Origin: Reyranella sp.
GTDB lineage: Bacteria; Pseudomonadota; Alphaproteobacteria; Reyranellales; Reyranellaceae
DNA length: 64,000 nt
Direction: 5' to 3'
Assembly: GCF_017305915.1 (NCBI RefSeq)
Contig: NZ_JAFKJN010000025.1
Coordinates: 52,437-116,436, forward strand
The position numbers were made by a program, and so were the translations under genes. The notes below the pieces were generated by a model. The model made no database searches. It saw nothing but the letters and a program-made list of their open reading frames with translations, and was not told the DNA's origin. Below are positions 56,787 to 64,000 of this stretch, in pieces. Positions within the stretch are counted from its first letter, which is position 1; the number at the start of each line of letters is the position of its first letter.

Positions 56787-58323
56787 CGTCGAGGTCCGCT
56801 TCCATCGCGATTTCGCGATCGGCACCACCCATCCGCGCCTGTTCGGCGCCTTCATCGAGCATCTCGGCCGCTGCGTGTATGGCGGCATCTTCGAGCCCGG
56901 CCATCCGACCGCCGACGCCCGGGGCTTCCGCCAGGACGTGATGGCGCTGGTGCGCGAGCTGGCGCCCACCATCATGCGCTATCCCGGCGGCAACTTCGTC
57001 TCGGGCTACGATTGGGAGGACGGCGTCGGGCCGATCGCCGAGCGGCCGCAGCGACTCGATCTGGCCTGGATGTCGACCGAGACCAACCAGTTCGGCACCA
57101 ACGAGTTCATCGACTGGTGCCGGATGGCCGGCATCGAGCCGATGCTGGCGGTCAATCTCGGCACGCGCGGCGGCGACGCCGCCCGCCGCATGGTCGAGTA
57201 CTGCAACCATCCCGGCGGCACGACTTTGTCCGAGCGGCGCCGCACGCACGGCTGGGACAAGCCGCACGGCGTGAAGTTCTGGTGTCTCGGCAACGAGATG
57301 GACGGGCCGTGGCAGATGGAGGCCAAGACCGCCACCGAATACGGCCGCGTCGCCCGGGAAGCGGCCAAGATGATGAAATGGTTCGATCCCTCGATCGAGC
57401 TGGCGGCGGCAGGCTCGTCGGGCCGCCGCATGCCGACCTTCGGCGCGTGGGAGGACACGGTGCTGCAGCATACCTTCGACCACGTCGAATACATCTCGCT
57501 GCATACCTATCTCAACAACTACGACCAGGACACGCCGGCCTTCCTGGCCAGCGTCGACCTGATGGACGATTTCATCGACGAGGTGGTGGCGATCGCCGAT
57601 GCGGTTGCGGCGCGCCGCCGCTCGTCCAAACGCATCATGCTGAGCTTCGACGAATGGAACGTCTGGTACCGCACGCGCCGCAACCGCGCAGCGCGCATCA
57701 AGGAGGGCTGGCCGGTCGCGCCACCGATCCTCGAGGAGATCTACAACATGGAGGATGCGCTGGCCTTCGGCGGCTGCTGCATCTCGCTGCTCAACCACGC
57801 CGACCGCGTGACGGCGGCGTGCCTGGCGCAGCTCGTCAACGTGATCGCGCCGATCATGACCGAGACCGGCGGCCCGGCGTGGCGGCAGACGATCTTCTGG
57901 CCGTTCATGCAGTTCAGCCGCATGGGCCGTGGCCGCGTGCTGCGCACCGAGATCCGCTCGCCGACCTATTCGGCGCGCTACAACGACCCGCAGGGGCCGA
58001 TCAACGACTACTACGACATCCCGGCCGCGCCATACCTCAAGCTGTCGGCGGTACATGACGACAAGGCGGGCACCCTGACCCTGTTCGCGCTGAACCGCAG
58101 CCTGACCGAAGAGATGCCGCTCGCCGTCTCGGCGGCGGGTTTCGGAAAGGTCGCGGTGAAGCAGGCACTGCAGCTCTGCGATCCAGATCTCGAGGCGGTC
58201 AACAGCAAGACCAGTCCCGACCGGATTGCGCCCAAGCCGCTGGCGAAGGTGAAAACCAGCGGCGGGCAGGTCGAGGCCGTGCTGGCGCCGGCCTCGTGGA
58301 ACGTGATCCAACTCGCCGTCTAG
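56779..58323 (+). CDS. abfA: Alpha-L-arabinofuranosidase (GH51 family)
   Basis: The protein has 514 residues, typical for GH51. The N-terminus (LFGAFIEHLGRCVYGGIFEPGHP), MRYPGGNFVSGYDWEDGVGP, the acid/base glutamate in CLGNEMDGPW and the nucleophile glutamate in SFDEWNVW are visible. It removes arabinofuranosyl residues from short arabino-oligosaccharides. There is no signal peptide, so it acts on imported oligosaccharides in the cytoplasm. Its start lies inside the GFA gene. Pentose release here fits with the sugar importer and xylose-dehydrogenase-like gene 6 kb upstream. Confidence 0.94.
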   Translation: MRNVEVRFHRDFAIGTTHPRLFGAFIEHLGRCVYGGIFEPGHPTADARGFRQDVMALVRELAPTIMRYPGGNFVSGYDWEDGVGPIAERPQRLDLAWMSTETNQFGTNEFIDWCRMAGIEPMLAVNLGTRGGDAARRMVEYCNHPGGTTLSERRRTHGWDKPHGVKFWCLGNEMDGPWQMEAKTATEYGRVAREAAKMMKWFDPSIELAAAGSSGRRMPTFGAWEDTVLQHTFDHVEYISLHTYLNNYDQDTPAFLASVDLMDDFIDEVVAIADAVAARRRSSKRIMLSFDEWNVWYRTRRNRAARIKEGWPVAPPILEEIYNMEDALAFGGCCISLLNHADRVTAACLAQLVNVIAPIMTETGGPAWRQTIFWPFMQFSRMGRGRVLRTEIRSPTYSARYNDPQGPINDYYDIPAAPYLKLSAVHDDKAGTLTLFALNRSLTEEMPLAVSAAGFGKVAVKQALQLCDPDLEAVNSKTSPDRIAPKPLAKVKTSGGQVEAVLAPASWNVIQLAV

Positions 58324-58379
58324 AGCGCGCCAAGGGGACGCATCGTGCGCGAAACCCGGACTTCGTACCGTCGTCAGCC

Positions 58380-58673
58380 ATGAAGCGTCCGAAGACGGGA
58401 CAGGACGTCCTCGAATACGAGATCCTCGGCGAGCAGGCGGCGACGATCGGCCGGCTGTCCCGGGAACTGCGGGCTGCCCTCGATGCGCTGGCGGCAGTCG
58501 ATCGTGACGACCCGGAACGCGATCAGCTCGTCGATGCCGCCGGCTATGCCCTCTGGAATTTCGTCGTCCAGCGGGACTGCAGCGGCTTCGGCCGGACGAC
58601 CGAGCACATCCTCGAGGACTATGCCGTCCCGGCCGAAGTGCGTGCGCGGATGGGCGTGAGCCGGCCGCGCTAA
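58380..58673 (+). CDS. Small conserved protein of unknown function
   Basis: The protein has 97 residues. It is charged and helical, with YEILGEQAATIGRLSRELRA and YALWNFVVQRDCSGF. It may belong to a small alphaproteobacterial family (I suspect DUF6665, from memory and unverified). The ATG at 58380 is chosen; the in-frame start at 58296 is inside the arabinofuranosidase coding region. Its stop overlaps the stop of the converging response regulator gene. Confidence 0.7.
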   Translation: MKRPKTGQDVLEYEILGEQAATIGRLSRELRAALDALAAVDRDDPERDQLVDAAGYALWNFVVQRDCSGFGRTTEHILEDYAVPAEVRARMGVSRPR

Positions 58674-59050
58674 GCGGCGCGGATCGTCGCGAGGCGGATG
58701 AAGTCGTCGAGCGCGCGCATCGATACCGGCTTGTCGAATACGCTGAACGGCGGAGCGTCAGCCTGCTTCACCAGGCTGCGGCTTTGGCGCAGCATGTCGG
58801 TCTGGCCCGACATCAGCAGCCACTTGGCGAACGGGAAGCGCCGGGCGTTCTCCATGCAGAAGGTGGCGCCGTTGCCGTCGGGCAGGCCTACGTCGGAGAT
58901 GATGACGTCAGGCCGGAGGTTCCCGATGGCTCGCATGGCGTCGGCGAGATTGGCGCAGCCCTGGACGCGATGGCCGCTTCTCGCGAGATAGCCGACGATG
59001 AGTTCGAGGGTCGCTGGTTCGTCTTCGATGACGACGACCGTCACAGTCAT
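58670..59050 (-). CDS. Single-domain response regulator
   Basis: The protein has 126 residues, a receiver domain alone. Acidic pocket residues are E9/D10 in VVIEDEP, the phosphoacceptor D53 in VIISDVGLPDG, the switch serine in LLMSGQT and K107 in VFDKPVS. With no output domain it probably relays phosphate or acts by protein binding. The ATG at 59050 has gggga upstream; a longer frame only adds unlike sequence. No histidine kinase gene is nearby. Two near-direct repeats (cgtatcgtttgc at 59131, cgtatcgatttgc at 59150) lie in its upstream region. Confidence 0.93.
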   Translation of the reverse strand: MTVTVVVIEDEPATLELIVGYLARSGHRVQGCANLADAMRAIGNLRPDVIISDVGLPDGNGATFCMENARRFPFAKWLLMSGQTDMLRQSRSLVKQADAPPFSVFDKPVSMRALDDFIRLATIRAA

Positions 59051-59187
59051 GGAATGATCCCCAGGAATTGAATTTCTATGCGTCGATGAAAGAACCCTCA
59101 AGTTAAGTAGCTGAAATCGGCGGCGCGTTCCGTATCGTTTGCTTCGCTTCGTATCGATTTGCGTATTTTTTGTTTCAGCGGCCCTGT

Positions 59188-60369
59188 TCAGCGAACCGCG
59201 CGGCTGCGGCGCGCCAGCAGCACCATCGCGGCCAGCGATACCGTCGCGAAGGCGAAGCTCAGCCACAGCGCGCCGGCGGTGCCGAAGCGGCTCAGCACCG
59301 CAGCCATGACCGGCGGCGACACGGCGGCGACGATGCCCTGCGGCAGCGCCAGCCGGCCCATATAGGCGCCGAACTGGGCACGGCCGAACAGGGCGAGCGG
59401 CAGGGTGGCGCGCTGCACCGCCTTCAGCCCGTTCGACATGCCGTAGGTCGCGACCATGAACATCGCGACGACGAAGACATGGCCGGCCAGCAGGCCGAGG
59501 CCGAGCCCGACCGGCAGCATCAGCGAGCCGAACACCGCCGACTTCATGATCGAGTAGCGATGGCCGAACAGCAGCTCGAACAGGCGGATGCCGACCTGGC
59601 TCGGGCCGATCAGCGAAGCAAGCAATAGCGCGGCGGCGGGGGCGTGGCCCAGCTCGCGCAGCATCTCGATCATCTGAAGCTGCACGCCAGTGAAGACGAA
59701 AGCGCCGAACGACAGGCTGACGGCGAGCAGCAGGTAGATGTGGCGGAGGTCCTCCGGCGCGACCGCGCTGGTCGCGGAGGCCGTGCCGGTCGCCACCGGA
59801 TGGGTCGGCGGCCGGCGCGGCAGGATCAGCCAGTGGATCGGCACGCAGGCGACCAGATGGATGGCGGCGTAGAGCAGCAGCGTCTCGCGCCAGCCGATCG
59901 CCGCCTCGAGCACGCCGGTGACCGGCCAGAAGACGGTCGAGGCCATGCCGCCGATGATGGTGAGCAGCGCGATCGCCTGGCGCGAGCGCGGCCCCGCGAT
60001 CTGCACGATGGCGATGCTCGACGGCGTGCTGAGCGCCAGGGCCGAGGCGATCCCCATCAACGCCCAGCAGGCGAGGTAGCTCACCGGCCCCTGCGCCGCG
60101 GCGAGGCCGACCAGCGACAGCGCATAGATCACCGACCCCGACGTCATCAGGCGGCGCGCGCCGGCGCGGTCGACGATCTTGCCGATCCGCGGCGAGCAGG
60201 CCGCGCTCACCGCGAACATCACGGTGATGCCGGCGAACACCAGCTCGGGCGTGAGGCCGAGCGATTCCTGGAGGCGGCGGCCCAGCACCGAGGGCATCAG
60301 GTAAGTGGTGCCCCAGCCGACGATCTGGGTGAAGCCGAGGCCCGCGACGGCGCGGGCCGTGGGCGTCAA
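59188..60369 (-). CDS. MFS transporter
   Basis: The protein has 393 residues from the chosen start and twelve hydrophobic helices. MFS-like features include GKIVDRAGARRLMTSGSVIY (the helix 2-3 loop) and GHRYSIMKSAVFGSLML in the second half. The open frame extends to 60522 but that part overlaps the VapC toxin gene in another frame. I therefore prefer the TTG at 60369, preceded by ggtggag at five bases; a GTG at 60387 is the alternative. Substrate unknown. Confidence 0.85.
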   Translation of the reverse strand: MTPTARAVAGLGFTQIVGWGTTYLMPSVLGRRLQESLGLTPELVFAGITVMFAVSAACSPRIGKIVDRAGARRLMTSGSVIYALSLVGLAAAQGPVSYLACWALMGIASALALSTPSSIAIVQIAGPRSRQAIALLTIIGGMASTVFWPVTGVLEAAIGWRETLLLYAAIHLVACVPIHWLILPRRPPTHPVATGTASATSAVAPEDLRHIYLLLAVSLSFGAFVFTGVQLQMIEMLRELGHAPAAALLLASLIGPSQVGIRLFELLFGHRYSIMKSAVFGSLMLPVGLGLGLLAGHVFVVAMFMVATYGMSNGLKAVQRATLPLALFGRAQFGAYMGRLALPQGIVAAVSPPVMAAVLSRFGTAGALWLSFAFATVSLAAMVLLARRSRAVR

Positions 60370-60392
60370 AAGTACTCCACCGAGCACGTCCG

Positions 60393-60815
60393 CTACGACG
60401 GCTGCGCGTCGGGATGGATCAAATCGATAAGAGCACGTCCGTTCTTGCGATAGACCAGAAAATCGGCGTCGAGCGTCATCACGGCGTGCCGCTCGTGAAT
60501 CTCGGCCATGCGAACAAGGCACGCGTCGGCGAGCGACATGGGTGTATCACGATATTTGTGCATGAGCTGCCGGAGGGCATCGACGTGCTGCGGAATCTGG
60601 AACGCGACTTCAAGGGCGCCGTTTTCCAGCAGGCCCAGCAATGTATCCTGAGCTTTGGTCTGTGCTCCCAGCAGGTACATCGCTTCGGCCAAGACGGGTT
60701 CGCACACCAGGAGCGGGGCCTCTATAGTCTCGATCTGTTGGGTCGCCCATCGATGGTGCCGTTCAGCGCGGTCGAAGAAGGCAACCAAGGGTCCGGTGTC
60801 AACGATTGCGAGCAC
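60393..60815 (-). CDS. vapC: VapC-type PIN-domain toxin
   Basis: The protein has 140 residues with the PIN fold. Acidic residues expected to bind the metal are D6 in AIVDTGPLVAF, E44 in PVLAEAMYL, D97 in MSLADACLV and D116 in MTLDADFLVYRK. It is a predicted ribonuclease held inactive by the overlapping upstream antitoxin gene. Its start overlaps the antitoxin end by 17 bases. The downstream MFS transporter gene starts just after, within 25 bases. Confidence 0.93.
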   Translation of the reverse strand: MLAIVDTGPLVAFFDRAERHHRWATQQIETIEAPLLVCEPVLAEAMYLLGAQTKAQDTLLGLLENGALEVAFQIPQHVDALRQLMHKYRDTPMSLADACLVRMAEIHERHAVMTLDADFLVYRKNGRALIDLIHPDAQPS

Positions 60816-61056
60816 GGCGACCGAAGCCGGAGAGATGCTTGGGATTGGTTGCCAGGTCGGGCACCCCCGAATCGATCATGCCCCGTGCCTTCTTCATGAG
60901 ATCGGCCAGCTTTGCCTTGGCAGGTCCTTCGGATGGCCGGTCGAGAACGCGCACCAAGCCCTCCGCCACCAGATCGCGGAGCTTCTGGCCGCGCAGTGCG
61001 GCTTCCGCCTTCGCCCGGCGATAGAGTTCGTCCGGCAAATCAACGGTCGTCTTCAT
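60799..61056 (-). CDS. vapB: VapB-type antitoxin
   Basis: The protein has 85 residues. The N-terminus MKTTVDLPDELYRRAKAEAA is the ribbon-helix-helix DNA-binding motif of many VapB proteins, followed by GQKLRDLVAEGL. The C-terminus is basic and likely wraps the toxin. The ATG at 61056 matches this motif; a longer frame from 61086 is unlikely. Together with VapC it forms a type II toxin-antitoxin operon that probably represses itself. Confidence 0.9.
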   Translation of the reverse strand: MKTTVDLPDELYRRAKAEAALRGQKLRDLVAEGLVRVLDRPSEGPAKAKLADLMKKARGMIDSGVPDLATNPKHLSGFGRRARNR

Positions 61057-61117
61057 TGCGTCTCCGCTTCGACAGCCATAAAACAATATAGCAATATTTA
61101 TGGCGGCTCCAGGGCCG

Positions 61118-62209
<1,092 letters not shown>

Positions 62210-62283
62210 GACCCTGTTATTCGGACTTGCAGCACGGCAGGTCAAGTCGGGGCATAGTACGCCGGCGAAGCGAGGGAGATTCC

Positions 62284-63639
62284 ATGAGACCGATGCTTGT
62301 CGCGGCCCTGTCAATTCTGCTGGCGGGCTGCACGTCGCTGCAGCAAGCCGCACCGGGCCGGCCCGGCGATCCCGTCGCGTGGACGCAGTACGGCCTGGGC
62401 GAGACGCCGGGGCTCATCGCCCGTGCCCTGGTCGACCGGGGCGATGCCTGTCCGGCGATCGAATGGGACGGGCGCGTCGAGCAGATGACGGTGCGCGATC
62501 CCCTTCGTGTCGACGCCTTCGGCAAGCTGTGCGAGAGCCGCAGGCCGCTCGACGAAGCGCTCAAGGTGAGGGTGCGGATGGGCAGCACGGTGCTGCTCGA
62601 CCAGCAGGTGACGCGGAAGCCCGAGCGCATTGCCGTGATGGGCGATACCGGCTGCCGCATTACTTTCTACTTCGACCAGGGCTGCAACGAGTCGAAGACC
62701 TGGCCGTTCGCTGCAGTTGCCGCGTCGGTGGCGGACAAGCAGCCGGACCTGATCCTGCATCTCGGCGACTACTACTATCGTGAGGCGCCGTGCCTGGCGT
62801 CGGACACCAAATGCGCGCCGGGCCCGTATGGCGATCGCGAGCCGAGCTGGCGCTTCGAGTTCTTCGAGCCGGCGCGGCCCTTGCTCGCCAAGGCGCCTTG
62901 GGTCTTCGCGCGCGGCAACCACGAGGACTGTCAGCGCGGCGGCTACGGCTGGGCCTACTACTTCGGCGACGGTGTGGCAGCCTGCGACACCACGCATGCG
63001 ACGGCGTTCGTCCGGCTGAACGGCCTGACGGTGGTCAATTTCGACACGGCGGCGACCGGCAACCGCTTCCTCGCCAAGGACATGAACAGGAACTGGGACG
63101 ATGTCGCCAGGGTCCTGGCCGCCCAGCCGCCGGCGACACCGGGCGAGCCGGTCCTGCTGATGACGCATGAGCCCGGTTACTTCGTCTGCACCGACAAGCA
63201 GAGCCGGCTCGAGCCCTGCAAGGAGTCGACCGTCGGCCCGATCGCGGGGGTGCGATCGATCGCCGATGCGGCACGCCGCAGCAGCCGCCGGACGATCCTG
63301 CTGAGCGGCCACCTCCATGCGTTTCGGACGCTGGATGTCGCGCCGCCAAGCCTTGGCGGCCGGCAATCGGTGACGCAGGTCGTCGTCGGGACCGGTGGCG
63401 CCAACCAGAACGAGGACCCGACGCCGCCCGATATGGTGCCGCCGGCGGTCGTCGACACGCGCTTCTACGATACCGGCCACAAGGCCGGCCTGCCGATCCG
63501 GGTGCAGGGCTGGACCGACTTCGGCTTCGGCATGCTGTCGGCGAGCTCGCTGCAGCTTGCGATGTTCGACGTGCAGGGACGGCCGAAATTCACCTGTGCC
63601 TTGGCCGGGGAAACGACGGCGGCGCCGCGCTGCCGCTGA
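62284..63639 (+). CDS. Metallophosphoesterase lipoprotein
   Basis: The protein has 451 residues. A lipoprotein signal (ALSILLAGCTS) anchors it at the membrane. The metallophosphoesterase motifs are VMGDTGC, HLGDYYY, ARGNHEDC, LLMTHEPG and LSGHLHAF, in order. It may be a periplasmic phosphatase or phosphodiesterase. The region before residue 110 is a beta-rich lead-in. Many cysteines (in CLASDTKC, CACDTT-like CDTT and VCTDK) suggest disulfides. It is divergent from mtnA across 74 bases. Confidence 0.88.
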   Translation: MRPMLVAALSILLAGCTSLQQAAPGRPGDPVAWTQYGLGETPGLIARALVDRGDACPAIEWDGRVEQMTVRDPLRVDAFGKLCESRRPLDEALKVRVRMGSTVLLDQQVTRKPERIAVMGDTGCRITFYFDQGCNESKTWPFAAVAASVADKQPDLILHLGDYYYREAPCLASDTKCAPGPYGDREPSWRFEFFEPARPLLAKAPWVFARGNHEDCQRGGYGWAYYFGDGVAACDTTHATAFVRLNGLTVVNFDTAATGNRFLAKDMNRNWDDVARVLAAQPPATPGEPVLLMTHEPGYFVCTDKQSRLEPCKESTVGPIAGVRSIADAARRSSRRTILLSGHLHAFRTLDVAPPSLGGRQSVTQVVVGTGGANQNEDPTPPDMVPPAVVDTRFYDTGHKAGLPIRVQGWTDFGFGMLSASSLQLAMFDVQGRPKFTCALAGETTAAPRCR

Positions 63640-63702
63640 GATCGAGTCGAAAATGGCGACACCGGCGCGCACATGTACCTGCAGTCTCCCGTCCGGCGCG
63701 TC

Positions 63703-63785
63703 CGGACGTGTCCGGCCAGGGGGGTGGCGCCGGATTCCCGGATTCTTGCCAAAACCCTTATGGCATCGGCATCGGACGTGTCCGG
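63703..63785. repeat. Pair of cggacgtgtccgg short palindromes
   Basis: The 13-base word cggacgtgtccgg occurs at 63703-63715 and 63773-63785, 70 bases apart. Each is a palindrome with a two-base centre. They lie in the 361-base gap after the metallophosphoesterase gene, where no gene is evident. Their meaning is unknown; they could be protein-binding sites or part of a dispersed repeat. Confidence 0.45.
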
Positions 63786-63811
63786 AGTCCGGCCGTCCGT
63801 CCGCCGGGATG

Positions 63812-63862
63812 TCTAGAGCATATTCCGTCCGGCCGGAAGCGGCCGGCCTGAAATCGCTCTAG
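63812..63862. repeat. Palindromic repeat, family C, copy 2
   Basis: The element starts tctagagcatattccg and ends gaaatcgctctag, with a hairpin of ggccgg...ccggcc between. Both outer words match the copy at 3837-3962. The start of the probable insertion sequence lies directly against its final ctctag. Confidence 0.75.
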
Positions 63863-64000
63863 CAGACTGCTGAAGAACTCCTCACTGCGGAGTTTTTGGC
63901 CTTGGCGGGGCCCGATCACTGGAAAGTCTGGCGGCGTCAGGTGATCTGTCGATCCGTGGGAGCCGGGTCAGGCGGCCGTGAGCTTGGGGATTCGAACCAG
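63862..64000 (-). mobile_element. Probable end of an insertion sequence (IS1182/IS5-like), cut by the window edge
   Basis: From about 63862 the sequence cagactgctgaagaactcc resembles the terminal inverted repeats of IS1182-type elements (recalled, unverified). A small subterminal hairpin (aactcc...ggagtt, 63877-63896) follows. On the minus strand the window ends inside a reading frame that stops at 63968. The transposase and other end lie outside the window. Confidence 0.5.
63968..64000 (-). CDS. C-terminal fragment of a probable transposase
   Basis: Only the last ten residues (LVRIPKLTAA) and a TGA stop at 63968-63970 are in the window. The LVRxPKL-type end is common in DDE transposases of IS5/IS1182-like elements (from memory). 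Its distance of about 105 bases from the presumed terminal repeat fits an IS 3' end. The rest of the gene lies to the right of the window. Confidence 0.4.
   Translation of the reverse strand: MVRIPKLTAA

Noticed and set aside
63985..64000. ggttcgaatcc on the minus strand, like a tRNA T-arm
   Set aside because: The bases around it do not pair into a T-stem (only two of five pairs), no acceptor stem or CCA follows, and the same bases read as a plausible transposase end. The true answer lies beyond the window.

Overview
The window is high-GC, densely packed bacterial DNA with about sixty protein genes and no rRNA, tRNA or CRISPR array that I could recognise. The gene content points to a soil or rhizosphere alphaproteobacterium: TRAP, Bug/TTT and NitT/Tau-type ABC importers, an NdvA-like glucan exporter, a phenylalanine hydroxylase/Lrp pair, and several families of dispersed palindromic repeats. 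A Reyranella- or Rhodospirillales-like genome is my best guess. This is inferred from gene content and was not tested.

Layout. 0-6.6 kb: a beta-propeller protein and a TPR/HTH regulator, a DUF899/DUF2182 pair, then a divergent pair of PLP aminotransferases. 6.7-12.9 kb: a TRAP transporter (receptor, small and large permeases) continuous with a PEP-mutase/isocitrate-lyase family enzyme and a frameshifted Bug receptor, then a RidA-like protein and an intact Bug receptor on the other strand. 12.9-17.8 kb: an ADP-forming acyl-CoA ligase, phhA with a divergent Lrp/AsnC regulator, and an M20 amidohydrolase. 18-22.5 kb: an NdvA-like exporter and a NitT/Tau-type ABC importer.

22.5-31 kb is the most unusual part. 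A single 1643-residue gene encodes a cytochrome P450, a multispanning membrane region, a conserved linker domain and a complete DyP-type peroxidase. It lies behind a SARP-like/TPR regulator. Divergent from that regulator are an SDR lacking its catalytic lysine and a heme-oxygenase-like iron enzyme. 31.4-37.1 kb is an overlapping operon: a Cache-GAF sensor ending in a degenerate nucleotide-cyclase fold, an MlaE permease, an MlaF-like ATPase that has lost its ATPase motifs, an MCE/MlaD protein and a TPR lipoprotein. I regard these two neighbouring loci as the strongest candidates for undescribed systems.

37-44.6 kb: an ABC-F protein, then a catabolic island with a cytosine-deaminase-like amidohydrolase, a NitT/Tau ABC importer, a TauD dioxygenase and a formamidase. 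44.8-53 kb: an HpaI-like aldolase, a sugar ABC importer without an ATPase gene, a mutarotase, a xylose-dehydrogenase-like SDR, two small membrane proteins and a second RidA protein. 53-63.6 kb: a DUF4010 membrane protein, an alpha/beta hydrolase, fumC, a GFA protein, a GH51 arabinofuranosidase, a single-domain response regulator, an MFS transporter, VapBC, mtnA and a metallophosphoesterase lipoprotein. The right edge holds what looks like one end of an insertion sequence.

At least five families of palindromic repeats sit between genes. One family has four copies. In two of these the outer purine-rich arm appears to supply the ribosome-binding site of the following transporter gene.
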